From contig OY987267.1 of the NCBI GenBank assembly GCA_963920665.1, positions 4,216,001 to 4,280,000 on the forward strand: DNA of 64,000 bases, read 5' to 3'. Shown piece after piece: positions 1 to 12,227 of the stretch. The position numbers were made by a program, and so were the translations under genes. The stretch is from Straminergon stramineum. Lineage: Eukaryota > Streptophyta > Bryopsida > Hypnales > Calliergonaceae. Position 1 is the stretch's first letter; every line of letters begins with the position of its first letter. Below the pieces are notes generated by a model that was given only the letters and a program-made list of their open reading frames with translations, searched no databases and was not told the origin of the DNA.

Positions 1-1385
1 GTAGTTATACTTCAGATTTGTATAGTACCTGTATCTTACTAGTACTGTAGCATAACCATAACTGAACCTAGTAAATAGAATTCCTTGGATCCTATTCTTT
101 GGCCCCTATTTTACATTTTAAAAATAATTAATGGACCATAATTTTCGGGTATCTATTTTACTTATAAAAGACATGTCACTTTTTAAGTCCCCTTCTTTAA
201 ATGTAAAATCTTTATAAATTTTATCTATGATGAATTAAATCCACCCTATTTTTCGCCGCAGGCCACTTTGTAAAGCGCGGGGAGTGTCCTCCCCTAGGGT
301 GGTTTGAAACAAAGAGTGGACTAACATTGTAGTTAACTCCTAACTGCCTTAACAACCATATATGGTTGATTTGAAATTTTAAGCCCATTTATGTGCAGGT
401 ATTAAATTCTTGTGACCAGTTTAAAAAAATTTCGGGTAGTTTTGAGGGTTAACTATGAAAAACTTTCATTTTTCATTGAGAAAAGTATATATTTGAGATC
501 TAAGAAATTGTACTTATCCATTTGCTTTGAGAATGGTCCCAATGAAAAGCTTAAAGTCTTTTCATGATTTTCACCATTGAAAATTTCAACATGCAAGTGT
601 TTATTTGAAGCTATTTGCAATTTCTACTTATAAACAAAAATTGCATTTCAACAATTGCAAGGTGGATTGTGAAATGAGTTTGATGTTTTTTCATGTGAGA
701 TTAAGTTTTTTGGAAGTGCATTTTAGTGTGCTAATACTCTTTGAAGTTGTTCATGTTACCTCCAATCCCAAAAAACATTTATATGCAAATATTTGAAACA
801 TTGTGGACAAAGACAACATACAAAAAATAGAAAATGTACATTTCCTTTGGTATAATCTCACAACTCTTAGGAAATTTTGCACTCAAAATTGGTGTGCATA
901 CTAATAAACAAGCTCTATTAACATCTATACAATTAGATTTTGAAAAAAACACAATTTTCTTCATTGAGGATGACTACAAGCCAATGCTTTTTTTTCGTAG
1001 TCAAAACACACTTGGAAAGGCTTAGGCCCTTAGGGGTTAAGACAACCTTTTTGGATACCCCAAGCTAACCATTGCCCAGGAGAGGAATTGTCAATTTTGC
1101 ATTCAGTTATGGAATGCAATGCATTATTTCAACAATTTTTTGTTGAAAAATGTAGCAAAAAAAAAATCTTTGGATCAACTTAGTGTGGCTTATACTACAT
1201 CAAATCCTACTCAATTCATTAGTGGGATCAATACTTGGCTTTAGTGATGCATGATGATCCAGAGTGATTTCAACAATTTTTTTGTATATTAGTGCCGACT
1301 TTTCATTAGCTTTGTCACTTGGTTCATGAAGAATTGCATCATAATCCGTTGTTGGTTTTGATCAATATCATTAGAAGATTGATGG
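1..1385. other. AT-rich intergenic repeat DNA
   Basis: No supportable gene. Short open frames here have no family resemblance. The stretch contains a small TTAA-bounded element (333-452, listed separately) and, at about 1024-1037, a TTAGGGGTTAA end that looks like the right terminus of another member whose left end I could not place. Confidence 0.6.
333..452. mobile_element. Small TTAA-bounded MITE, ~112 bp
   Basis: The element lies between TTAA at 333-336 and TTAA at 449-452, with ends reading CTCCTAA at left and TTGAGGG at right. A diverged second copy lies at 12101-12227: both share, in order, a palindromic ATATATGGTT/ATATCTGGTC core, an AAATTTTAAGC/AAATTTTGAGC block, a TTAAATTC block and the closing GGTTAA. 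Two copies with the same ends and the same internal order argue for a mobile unit rather than chance. Assignment to the wider TTAA family is inference from the ends. Confidence 0.55.
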
Positions 1386-2302
1386 ATGTTCCTAAACAAG
1401 TTGCTATTGTGTTACAAAGACTAAGGACCGCAGACACTCATGTTTCAATTGGTGAACTTCTTGGCATAGCCAATTCAACAAATGTGGTAGTTTGTTAGTG
1501 GTTCATTGCTGCTATACAAAAAGTAGCATTACCTTTGCATTTAAATTGGCCAATGGGAGAAAGACTATCCAAGGTGAAACGTGGTTTTGAAAACCTACAT
1601 GGCATTCTACAATGTTGTGGAGCACTTGATTGCTCCCATCTTCAATTTGACTTAATAGCAAATACCAGATCAAGTGATTGGTATGATCGTGATCATAACT
1701 ACTCTATAGTAATGCAGGCTATTATAGACACTGAGGCTCAATTCACCAATGTTTTTATTGGGGTTCCTGGATTTGTATATGATTCTTGAATCCTATTGAT
1801 GTCAAATCATTATAAAGAAGTGATTGTAGGAAGATTGAATGGACCAACAATTGAGATTCAAGGAGTTGATGTTTGTGAACTCATTGTAGGTGATGCAAAT
1901 TATGTTGGAGATAGAAACTTATTAGTGCCGTGGCCTAGAATCCAACTTCCTATATTATATGAGGAATACAACTTCAAGCATTCCTCTACACGTACGATAG
2001 TGGAACATGCTTTTGGAATCCTTAAAGGAATGTGGAGGATTATGAGAAATCCTATTACAAATCCTGATCTCAAAAGGATTTCAAGTTTGATAGTAGCATG
2101 TTGTTTACTCCATAATAACATCATTGATAGAAAGGATATTATAGATGAATCAATTGTTTTATGGGGACATCATGATATTGGGTATACACAACAAAAAGTG
2201 CAAAGTCCACCTCAAAATGATGGTGAACAATTGCAAATGGCAATTGCAAGGCACTTGTACCTTTTAGGAGCAATGCGCTTGAATGAATATTCAAATGAAT
2301 AA
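1385..2302 (+). pseudogene. PIF/Harbinger-like (HARBI1-type) DDE transposase, decayed
   Basis: One reading frame (frame 2) carries the family from about 1385 to the stop at 2300-2302. Helix-turn-helix-like segment: VAIVLQRLRTADTHVSIGEL. First catalytic Asp: GALDCSHLQF (about 1618-1650). Second Asp: GDANYVGDRNLLVPW. Catalytic Glu: TIVEHAFGILKGMWRIM. These are the landmarks of PIF/Harbinger nucleases that cut at TWA targets. The frame is broken by TAG at 1496-1498 and TGA at 1787-1789, but no frameshift is needed across the core, so decay looks limited. The start is not identifiable because homology begins inside the frame. The Myb-like partner protein of this superfamily was not seen nearby and no terminal repeats were located, so the copy is probably incapable of movement. 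Confidence 0.88.
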
Positions 2303-3010
2303 ATGTTGTGACCTATTTTTCATTTTTTTTCATTATTTAATTATTGGGTTACTTAAAGAGATTTGAAGGATTTTGTGACTCATTTTACTACAATATTATT
2401 GCAATTTTCATTGTGGACCTAAAACTATAGTCTATAAAGTATAAACTTTATAATTAAAAATGACGTAGACATAGAAATTTTGTTGGCTCTATATTCTATT
2501 CTAGAATTTTGTATACACATATGGTGAGATTTTTAGATGTATTAAGCTTATTTGTATGTGATATGGATTTTTTCCACTATTCCTTCAATAATGCCCTCTA
2601 ATTTAATTTAAAGTAAGTACACAAATTTGAAATTCTTATAACTTCTACAATAGGTGATTTCCTCTCTTCTAAACTAAAAATGAAAATTCCTATTGAACCT
2701 CACTTTTCAAATGGATCAAAGGATCAAACAATATAAATCAAATGGTTTATTTTGTTGATTTGAAATCAATAAAATGGAATTTCATTGCCCAAGTCTTGTA
2801 TTGTATAAGCCAACAACCGATAACTTAGGTGGTCTGATTAGAAAAGAGACAAGATAAGGACGTATAGGCCTAGACCAAGCAGAACAACTAAAAAACAATT
2901 GAGCAATTGAATTTATTCAATTATTTACATTATCATGGGTCATTCCAACCAAGTGGGGTTACCATGCATGCCTAGCAAACTAACTAATCAAGCTTGGAAT
3001 TGTAGGTCAC

Positions 3011-3733
3011 GGGGGATTGCAAGAAACACTTGTCCTATTTGTTGCATTTTGTTAATTTTTGGGGGAGTACTTTAAAATTAGAAAATTAATTTTTTTTAAA
3101 TTAAAAAAATATGATTAATGTATATACCTTGAAGATGAAGTTACCCATGGAAGGAATTGCATAGAAAAATTCTCTAAGTAGGAGAACTAGAAAAGTGCTC
3201 AGTCTCAAGAAAATACATACCTTAATGTTTTAATTAAGGAAAAATAGTAAAAATAAATAAATACACAAAATAAAAATTGTCCATTTGCAAAAAACCTATG
3301 GAGATGGTCATTCACCAAAAAATCCACCAAAACAATATTTTATATGTTACAAAATGCAAGCAAAAAGAAGCTCACTTTGTAGACTTCCACACCACAAAAT
3401 ATTAACTATTTTTAAAATTCCTCTCCTAGAAAACTACAAGTCTACTAGAAGACCATCTCATCCAAATTTCAGCTCAAAAATATGTTTTTTTGGGTTCTAA
3501 ATAGTACTAAAAACCTCCAAATTGGCAATTGTGACATTGAATCGGGGTCTATTTTTGGATAGTAAATTATTTTTGGAAATTATGAAAAAATTAGGGAAGG
3601 TATATGATAGTCATGAGTACCTTCCCTACAAATCTTGAGTCATTTGGAGCCAAAACACAAAAGTTATAGGCAAAAAACTAATCAGCACACACCATGTGAC
3701 ACAAAATAGGATAGGTGTTTCTTGCAATTACCC
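3011..3733. mobile_element. Non-autonomous element with TTGCAAGAAACACTTG inverted ends, copy A
   Basis: The left end reads GGGGGATTGCAAGAAACACT and continues TGTCCTATTTG. The right end is its reverse complement with few changes: CAAAATAGGATAGGTGTTTC, then TTGCAATTACCC. The same termini and related internal sequence recur at 10603-11640 and 21311-22060. There is no coding capacity. I could not define a target-site duplication, so the superfamily is open; terminal repeats of about 30 bp would suit a Mutator-like or similar DNA transposon. Confidence 0.7.
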
Positions 3734-4097
3734 TCACATACACTACCTAGGGGGCCATATAAAAGTGCTTCTCTTGTTGGGTGGATGGTTTCCCCGCATC
3801 GGGGGCAAAATGCAACAATGCATTTGCCCACCCATCCGGCATGTAAAGAGGCCCTAAAATAGACACGCGTTGTTTGTAGACACCTAAAATGTGCTATAAG
3901 TGAGGAGCAAATAAAGTTATAGTGGACAAGCGTGGTCAAGCGTGAACTTGTGACAATCATAGGGGCAATTCTATGGTTTAGAACGTGTTGGGAACACAAT
4001 CTCCAATTGCCACAAAAGTCATGGCACGATGGCAACATATCAAAGAGTGTTGTGGTAGTATGGTAGTTTTGCTCAACATTAGTAATCACGGCTATTT

Positions 4098-4302
4098 CAC
4101 TAGAAGAAAACAACGTTGATTTGAACAAAATCCAGGTGATGCAAAATGTAGTTTTCTGCCAAAAAACACACAAACTGCGTTGGCTGCTACATAGTTTTCT
4201 AAAAACTATGTAGCAGCCAACGCAGTTTGTGTGTTTTTTGGCAGAAAACTACATTTTGCATCACCTAGATTTTGTTCAAATCAACGTTGTTTTCTTCTAG
4301 TG
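4098..4302. mobile_element. CACTA-type MITE, near-perfect 100-bp-arm hairpin
   Basis: Starts CACTAGAAGAAAACAACG and ends with its reverse complement (...TTTTCTTCTAGTG). The arms (about 4098-4198 and 4203-4302) match almost base for base around a 2-4 base loop, with AGGTGATG/CATCACCTAG as one of the few differences. TTT on both sides is the 3-bp duplication expected of CACTA (En/Spm) elements. No coding capacity. A transcript would fold into a hairpin long enough to feed small-RNA pathways. Confidence 0.88.
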
Positions 4303-5992
4303 TTTGTTTTGGGACGATAGGCTATCTGAAATGGTAGGAATAAAATGGCACACATTGAATTTGCAATCTATCAACTTTGTTGACTTTCACAATCCAATTC
4401 CGTTCTTATGCCAAGCTCATAACAATGATAGCAACATCCAAAATGGTTACAAAAAGGACCAAAGTTTGCAATCACTTTCATTTTCAAGTTGCCCTTGCAA
4501 GTTGCTACATGGCTTAACTTTGAAATCACTGGAGCTTGGTTTTTGATGCTCGTGAATTCCCTACAATGTAAGTTATACTTCAATTGAAACTTGTGGTGGC
4601 TTCATTTCCTCATGAATTTCCTCTAAAGTCATTATGGAGTGGAATATATGTGATATGGATCTTGCATGACCTCTGTAGCTAGTTATTTGAATCCTAATTT
4701 TCTACTATTTGATTTCTGATTCAATAATGTTTCATTTGAATTCTTGGTGATTTGAATGCTAATTTTTACCCATCTCATTTTCAATTCAACAACATTCCAT
4801 TTGAGTATTAAGTCATGTGCTCATTCATTCTATGCTACCTGCTTTAAGATTCAAGTACATTTGATTTGCATTCAATGTGATTTTCACAATCATCTTTTGC
4901 TACCTAATTTACGAGTAAAGAATGTTTGATTTGCATTGGAAGAGATTTGCATGTCAATTTTTTGGCATTCAATTTGCACCATCCATGAACTTCTTCAACT
5001 ACTAATTTTTTCATAAATTGTTTTTTGTTCAGTTCTCTTGTGATTTCATGACATCTTCATGTCCACAAGCAAAGACCACCATGGAGGTGACCAAGGGAAC
5101 TTGTGTGCCCATATTGGAGAGTGGTTTAGAGATGAGGCTACAAGAATGCAAGTAGCAAGCCCAAGTCCACATTCATGCAAGAGCTAAGGCATCAAGGAGG
5201 AAGGTGAAAGATTTGATGAAGAAAGTCATAATGACTTTAGTGGAGATGAAGATATGTCAACTGACACTTGAAGAGTGCCCATGGTTGAAGCATTGGAATC
5301 TCTAGGAGCTCCTCCGGTATACTAGGGCTTATGGGATAAAAACCAATAACAACTTGGCCTTGCACATATGATGTTGTCCCAAGATGAAGGTCACAATGCT
5401 GGAAGAAGGTGATCGAACATCAAGTCATCTCCTTCATGGCAATGGCAAGAAGAGCTACCACAACAATTTCCAAACGATTATGAACGTGGGAGCAACAAAG
5501 GCAAAGGAGATCCCAATACAGAAGATGAATTCATCTATAGTACGGTACGTACAGGCACCATGAGGCCTAGGACGACCATGAAGATGAAGCATAGAATAAT
5601 TAATAATATCAATAGCTTGAGCAAAGCCCTTGCACGAGGAGAGGATCTTGGATTAGAGTACCCAACAAACGCCATAAAATGTCAAACGCCTAGCAGTTGC
5701 AACAGCCCAATCCGATATCCAACAATTGTACTTGGGGAGGCTCGGTAGACCCCGAGGCTCTAAATGGAGGTTTGGGTGGAAGTTTGGATAGGGATTCATC
5801 TAGCCCCACAATTTCTGCTTGGGATTGGACTCCACTATTCTTGCTTCATTTCCAAAGACATTGCTTTAAGGCAATTTGAAGAAGGTAGGCAAGAAAATGC
5901 CTTTGTATAAAGCATGTTTCTAGCTTCTTTGGAAGCTCCAGTCCTTTCTAACTTAAATAAAAGTAGAAGCTAGAAAGTATGGCAAATAAAGA

Positions 5993-8078
5993 ATTGGACA
6001 AATGATCAACTGAAAGCAGCCATGGTTTTTGTTGAAAGAGGTTGTCCAATTAATTCAAATCGCATCTTCAAATTATGATATTCATCGGAGTAATTTGAGG
6101 AGCCATGTCATGGAATTGACTCTTTCCTGCAAAAGAGGGAGGAAGCCAATTTTTAAATGAGTAGAAGAAGAAAAAATAGTGAAATATATTGTGGGTATGG
6201 AAAATTATGGGCACCCAATCAATATCACAATATTGAAGTTGAAGGTGGTAGAGGTCACACAATTGCGGATGACACCTTTTAAGGAAGGGATTTCGGGGCA
6301 AGGATGGCTTCGATGGTTTAGAAAGTGACATTCCAAAATTACTCTACACATATCTCAAGGTTTGGATGCTGGGAGGGATAAGGGACTATGTCCTAGTCAT
6401 GTGGCCTCTTTTTATGAAAAATTGCAAACTATGCTAGAGCGGGTTTTTGGTACATCTCACATTTGGAATTATACAAAATTTGGAGCTCAAGTTGAGTGCA
6501 ATGGAGGGGGGTGAGTTTGGACAAGGACTGGCATGCAAAGCATATATTCAATTATTCCAAAGGAGCAAGAATGGCTTTCAGTTTTGTCTTGTGTGAACAC
6601 TACCAACTATTGGATTCCAAGTTTCTACATTTTTAGAGGTAAAACTTTCCAACGAAACTATATTATAGGTTGTGAGACCAATGCATCTATGAACATGCAA
6701 GCAAAGGCATGGATGCCAAGACATCTATTCAAGGCTTAGATAGGTCATTTTGTAAAAACATGAATAGGAATTTCTCCTACTAATCGTCATCTCCTTATCC
6801 TTGATGGTTATGGTTTTCATGTGACTATGGATGTTGTCAAAACCAACATTAGAGAAGTTTTTTGAGCTTTACTAGCTATTTTCCTTCAATTCCCAAATTG
6901 AACCGTTTTTTCAAGTACACAGTCTAGTTATTTTCTCTGTTTCCCATTCAAATTTGAATTTTTTTCTACTAGTTTTTAGCTGATGTTTTCAAATTGCAAC
7001 CGGGTTTTTTACCAATTCCACTGGCTAACTTTGAACTAGCTACTAGTTCTTTGCAGACATTGCTCAAAACAACTTGTAGTGTGGGTTTGGATCTCTTAAC
7101 CCTTTTGTCACATACTTCCCATGGGATGCAATTTTTAGACATTTCTTGTTTCAAACCTTTTAAGCAAGCATTCCGCTTACACACGTTTGGACCTTAAGAA
7201 ACAAGTCAAGAGGTGCAACAAAGGACGTATTAGCATCTTAGGTGTCCAAGGCACTTGTAAAGAGGCTAACCGAATCAAACATTAAGAAGAACTTCTATAC
7301 AATTGGTATTTTTCCATTCAATCCACACGCCATGGATGGGAAAATAGGTGCCAATGAATACTATAAAGAAGTGCCCATAGTTGAAGCGGTGAATTTGGCC
7401 GCAACTAAAAGTACTCCAAACAACAACTTCAGACTAGGACACAGACCGGAACTCTACAATAGCTATTACCAGTCTAGAACTTTCTATATATAATCACTGC
7501 CATATTCACCAAAACCAGACAACAACAATGATCCACATTTAGATTATGCTTCCAATGAAGAGGAACAATACAAGCAACAATTGGACTTTACTCTAGATGA
7601 ACCAGAGGAAGTGCTTGAGTCGTCTTTGTTTTACTACTACGTCCCTAAAAAAATTGTGGCAATGGAAGCAACGATGCTACTAGAGAGGAAGAGTTTCCAA
7701 CAAGCGATGGCAACAAGGAGATTGACCAATTCCTGATCTTGCCACGTGAAGATGTCCTAGTCCATCAATTGCTTTACAAACACCGTGAGCCCCACATCGA
7801 TTATTCTGTTAGCCACATATTAACGTTAGATGACTTTATGGCTGCACTGCAAGCAAAAGCAATAAAGAAGGAAGCATTGTTGGAAGAGGTGAAGGCCCAC
7901 AAGGTGGAATTTGAAGCTAATAAAGAGAAATGAAAACAAAAGAAGGCCAAGAAGGATGCAAAAGCCCAAGCAAGAGTTGCTGAATGAGTTGCAAGCAAGA
8001 GACTCAGTGAATATTGGGAGAAGGTGAAGCAAGAGGGTTGGGGTGATAAGTTACATGAAGAAATCCAAGTGGCATCCT
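5993..8078 (+). pseudogene. pogo/CENP-B-like DDE transposase, heavily decayed
   Basis: Homology runs in order across several frames. An N-terminal segment WTNDQLKAAMVFVERGCPIN resembles the start of the helix-turn-helix region. It is followed by TPFKEGISGQGWLRWFRK (CENP-B-type DNA-binding region, about 6270-6330), then a DDE_1 core with EQEWLSVLSCVNTTNYWIPS (6560-6620) and LLILDGYGFHV (second Asp, about 6790-6825). Next come VGLDLLTLLSHTSHGMQFLD and SCFKPFKQAFR (about 7080-7180), then NIKKNFYTIGIFPFNPHAMD (7275-7335), and a Lys/Ala-rich coiled tail near 7840-8070. Stops and frameshifts occur throughout, and about 200 bp of foreign or degenerate sequence (6860-7070) separates the two DDE_1 parts. 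Exact ends and terminal repeats not found. Confidence 0.82.
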
Positions 8079-10358
8079 GAAATTTGGTTCCCAGTCTCCC
8101 TCCTCACCATGGCTTGACCATGTCTAGAATATATTGGTACAACCAAAGGATTACAGGATTGAGGTGATAATTTAAAAGGGAAGGTTGAGATCCGCGACTT
8201 GTAGCACCACTAAGGAACGTCAATGCTTTGCGCGAGATTACTTGGTTTGATAGAAGTCCTCCTATCAATCCAATGAACTAGTCGCGGAACAATCTTCAAT
8301 CCCAAACTACAGTGATGAAGAAGGGATTGGTTCAAGAAGGAGCCTCGCCGGAGTTGCCTATATAATCTTGAAGTTGTTCTTCCAATGAAACATGTCTTCA
8401 ACTGCAATGTCAATATTGCCGTGGAATGGAATTGTCAACCCTCTTTCTGCATTCCTACGTACTATGATTCAAAACCCTATTAGAGCACAATAACGACCAC
8501 AAACAAAGCAACAATGGTGTCAGATTTAATGACGTTGTTGTTGTTTCTAGTTCCTATGTGGGGCCTCAGTTCCAAGCAAGTTGCATAACTTTGGCAACTT
8601 TCTACAGACATGTCGATTTTATTTGATATACCATCCTACATTATAGTGACAGAGTGGTGATGTAGGAATTTGTATGTGCTACCTTTTGGGAATATAAGAC
8701 ATTTATTTCTTCAATCTCACATGCATGATATAGTTTCTTGAATGTCGTTGATTCCCTCATTCATGTACACTTTACTTGGGGTCTATTGTCCACAATAGGT
8801 GGATCTACAAGGTGGTTTTCAAAAATTCCTAATTTATTCATACCAACTCAAAAAATTATGTAAACAATTTTGTTGGCATCTACCTTCATTTCCTAACCCA
8901 CAAACAACATTTTTTCTACATAGACCCTTCACAATCACATCATCTCTAATTAGTGTCCGTTTTAGGTGTTCCTACCTTAACTTACCAAAGAGTGGTGGCG
9001 GAAGAGTTCTCTATCAAAATTGTGAAGTACAACGACAGAAAGAGCTAAGTCCATCTAGAATTCTTAACACTCTTGAAACTAGTATTAGAACATGGTCTAT
9101 TATGAATGGCAAAGAGCTACTTTGTAAAAAAATCAAAGAAATCCATCTGCTCCAAAAGCCTAAATTGAATTGCCATTTGAATCAGTTTGTGAGTCCCTCG
9201 ACAAAATTTGTAGGGGTAGAGCAAACTCAAAAGCAAGCCTATTTAAGAACAAAGCAAGAGCAACAAGCGCTACACTCAAGGAACAACTTGACTACAAATC
9301 CCATCACTTTTCATTTCCTGAAGTAGCAACTAAATGTGTAGAAAGTGAAAAAAAGTCACAATAGACAAGTTATGCGGCTAACTTTTCTACTAAGATTAGA
9401 TCATTTTCAATGAGAAGCAACAAAGGTATGTAGCTCCAAAATGAAAAACAATGGGGTTTGCTGTAGTGAGACCATACAAAAACAAAACAAGGAAGAACAA
9501 AAATCTCTCTCATTTGTGATGATACAATTTCAAAGGAAGATAGACGTCGACATTGTGGTTTGAACACCACGTCCTCTTTATCGATTGCTATGTGCTACCT
9601 AGGATGAGTGGAGGAAATTACAAGTATATATCTAAACATTCCGACAATACATGACCTAATCATCTTCAAAAAAGTTGCTTCGTCAAATTAGATAAAGTGA
9701 AATAGGCCACTTTACCAACAAAATGGCCATATTACATATTCTTTGGCATTTTACCATAATACCTAATGTGAACCCACCCTTAGCTCTTTATACAGTAGAT
9801 GGTGTGGAATTGATTTGACATCCAATAATACATGAATAGTTAAATGAACAAGTGGAAGTTAGATGTGATGAGCATGGTGCATGAAGGAAAAGGAGTGGAC
9901 ACATAGGCTACTAAATGTTATGATGAAAACAAATGGAATCCGTATGAAAGAAACCCGATAGTTTCAACTCTTGGAGAAAAGAAAGTGTGAAACTCACAGT
10001 TGGATCCACATTCAAATTTTCTTTGCCCTCACTATTATTGTAGTGAAAATCTAGTATTAGAAGACTAGAAAAATGACCAATAAAATGCTACCCATATGAG
10101 GTTTAATTTGCCTTGTGGATCTTCCTAGGGTCATTTTTTTGGTGTACAAATGATAATTTAGGTCATGGCTCTAAAAGTACCTTCAAATAAACAACTACCT
10201 TTGATAGTGTTGGAATTGGCAATTAGAGGGTTTAGAGTTGGGATATTTCACATAGTCTAGGCAATACAAAAAATGATCTTCACTAGAGTTTTGAAGCTAT
10301 CTTCATCATGGATGTGGATGGACTATCTAAAGTGTAAATAAAAATTTATTTATTTATC
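8079..10358. other. Degenerate repeat DNA with coding-like fragments
   Basis: Contains one long open frame (8799-9326) and an overlapping one (9170-9364) whose predicted proteins I do not recognise. The first 200 bases of the longer frame are a repeat shared with 17824-18030, so the whole open frame is unlikely to be one gene. The segment at 8180-8420 also shows short broken coding-like runs. Most plausibly remnants of a transposon related to the preceding pogo-like copy, but no catalytic motif supports this. Confidence 0.4.
8775..8985 (+). repeat. Dispersed repeat shared with 17824-18030
   Basis: About 200 bp align in the same orientation with 17824-18030. Shared landmarks in order: a TGTCCACA(A/G)TAGGTG(G/C)ATCTA block, GGTTTTCAAAAATT/TGTTTTCAAAAATT, CAATTTTGTTGG, ATTTCCTAACC, ACAACATTT, TTCACAATCACATC/TTTACAATCACATC, and GTTTTAGGTGTCC. 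Diverged copies of one unidentified repeat. Confidence 0.75.
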
Positions 10359-10602
10359 TTAAACTCTAAAAGATCAAGGCCTTTTTCTCATCAAAAAACA
10401 ATCCAATTGCCATTTCTATTGCAAGGTACAAAACTTTTTTAAATGTGTTTCTTTTTTCAAATCTAACCATAGGATCTTGCTCTAAACTAATATAAAAATG
10501 AGTGGAAGAAATTTCAAAAAGTTTGAACACATAGATTGTAAGATATCTAATTTTCAAGTCAATAAAACAAGTTTTTTTGCACCTTTTGTGACTAGGGGGG
10601 TC

Positions 10603-11640
10603 TACTTCCAAGAAACATTTGTCCTATTTTTTGTCTTCTTACCCTTTTGGCAGGAAATTGGTATGAAAGTACATGCGGTAGTTTAAGACATTTTCAAATT
10701 TTTTCAAATTTTTCAAAATTATTTTAATATTTTTAAACTGCCCCCAATTGAATGTCTACTTTAGCCATTTGGGAGGTGGATTATAGTACTATTTTCAACC
10801 CAAAAATGTGAATTGGAAGCCACAAATTGGATATGTACATTGGAAGCACTAGAAGAAAATTGCATTTTATTTGTCAAAAATTGCGTTTTACTTATCAAAT
10901 TTGTGCTTTACTTGATAGAAACTGTGTTGTACTCAACAAAAAAGTGTGGGCTCGAATTTGTTTAGTTCTCCCTTTATAATGCAAAATTTTGTGTTTCAAC
11001 ATTTCAACACAGAATTTGACAAGTAAAATGCAGAATTTTGTGTTAGAATGCAAAATTTAGAGTTTTGTGTTACAAAGGGAGAACTCAACAAAATCAAGCC
11101 TACACTTTTTTGTTGAGTAAAACACAGTTTTTGACAAGAAAAACGCAATTTTCTTCTAGTGAAGTGTACTACGTTTTTCTAGAACTAATGAAGAGTTTTT
11201 TTGAATATGACATGTCTATTGTATACATGGGGTTATAGTGACCTTCCTTTGTACAAAGGCTACAAAGATGAAAAAAATTTCCTACATGAACTTTTTGGTG
11301 CAATGTGAGTGCAATCTTCTCTAGCAAAATGACTTTTCTATAGAATTTTTTGACTTTTTTATGAGTTACTGAAAACAAAAAGGTCCACAAACCCCTATTC
11401 TGCTATTTTCTACTCTCAATAGCTTTTGTAGAACTATGTGGACAGGTAGTCTATAGTACTTCATAGTATTGCATAGTACTAAATCAACAATTTAGATCTG
11501 CAAGCACCTCGAATTGACCGTTTTAGATCTACCAGTGCACTACTAACAAGCTATATTCATAGTTTTGCATGGTATTGTCAATCCTATGACTAGAGACTAC
11601 ATTTTTGAGTAAAAAATGTAAAGTATTTCTTGCAATTACC
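10603..11640. mobile_element. Non-autonomous element with TTGCAAGAAACACTTG inverted ends, copy B
   Basis: Left end TTCCAAGAAACATTTGTCC, right end TATTTCTTGCAATTACC. Inside, blocks such as GGAAGCCACAAATTGG, TTTTTTGGTGCAATGTGAG-like sequence and the repeated AGTACT(A/T)TA tract match copy C (21311-22060) in reverse complement. Most of its extra length relative to copy C is a CACTA MITE at 10847-11161. Confidence 0.68.
10847..11161. mobile_element. CACTA-type MITE with AAG target duplication
   Basis: Ends are CACTAGAAGAAAATTGC and GCAATTTTCTTCTAGTG; arms are rich in AAATTGCGTTTTACTT-like repeats. AAG precedes the left end and follows the right end. The uninterrupted relative at 21311-22060 carries the corresponding sequence with one AAG (TAGAAGTGTACTT in reverse complement), consistent with an empty site. 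Non-coding. Confidence 0.85.
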
Positions 11641-12100
11641 TCTAGAGTTTTTGTTTTTGAATCTTTTTTAAATTCAAATTTTGGTACAATTGATTTTGAA
11701 TTTTTTTTTAAATTATTGAAGAATGGAGTTGAGAATTTGAAATTTTTATTTTTAAAGCACACAAAAATTTCATTCTTTAAATAATCACTACTTAGAAATA
11801 GGTACAAAATAGAAGGAAAACTAAATCTTTAATAGTTCTAAGATGGAATTGAAACACACTAATCGCAATGGTGAAATTGTTCTAGAAAGAAAAATAAACC
11901 ATGTGGAACTTTGTTTTTGGAAAAATTATAAAAATTGAGTTTAGAAATGAATCCAATTATTAAATTGTATTTTGAAGAAAAGGCTTGCATTAATTGTAAA
12001 GAAGACTCTCTATAACTTTCTCATCACTAGTTCAAATGGAATGAATCAAATCTTTCCATGTGGACAAAAGTATTTTCTATGAGAAACAAAATTTAGGATG

Positions 12101-12227
12101 TTAACCCCTTATTGTTCAATCCCAATCGACCATATCTGGTCAATTCAAAATTTTGAGCTTATTTTGGTGTGGGCAGTTAAATTCCTTAGACTAGTGAATT
12201 ATTTTTATGGGCAATATTGAAGGTTAA
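12101..12227. mobile_element. Small TTAA-bounded MITE, second copy
   Basis: Diverged copy of the 333-452 element: TTAA at 12101-12104 and 12224-12227, left end CCCCTTATTG, central palindrome-like CGACCATATCTGGTCAAT, right end TTGAAGG. It abuts the composite to its left, sharing one TTAA. Confidence 0.55.

Larger units (their letters stand above)
2303..5990. other. Repeat-rich intergenic stretch
   Basis: No real gene recognised. It holds an inverted-repeat element (3011-3733), a strand-symmetric G/C-rich patch at about 3778-3840 (GGGTGGATGG...CCACCCATCC), a CACTA-type hairpin (4098-4302), and at 5045-5900 a somewhat more balanced-composition segment with broken coding-like frames. That last segment may be an upstream part of the pogo-like transposon beginning near 5993, but I could not match it to a domain. 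Confidence 0.5.
10359..12104. mobile_element. Composite: TTAA-family element carrying two nested insertions
   Basis: The left end (TTAAACTCTAAAAGATCAAGG from 10359) is a degenerate TTAA-family terminus followed by the family's internal landmark AACCATAGGATCTTG, which recurs near 42690. It is interrupted by the TTGCAAGAAACACTTG-type element (10603-11640), itself interrupted by a CACTA MITE (10847-11161). Family-like sequence resumes to a TTAA at 12101-12104, which is also the left boundary of the next small element. The nesting gives a relative order: TTAA element oldest, CACTA MITE youngest. Outer boundary assignment is inference. Confidence 0.5.

Noticed and set aside
3682..4173. 163-residue minus-strand open frame
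   Set aside because: Spans the end of an inverted-repeat element and most of one arm of a CACTA hairpin; composite of transposon ends, no family match.
8799..9326. 175-residue open frame
   Set aside because: Its first third is a dispersed repeat also present at 17824; no domain recognised and no codon-level support.
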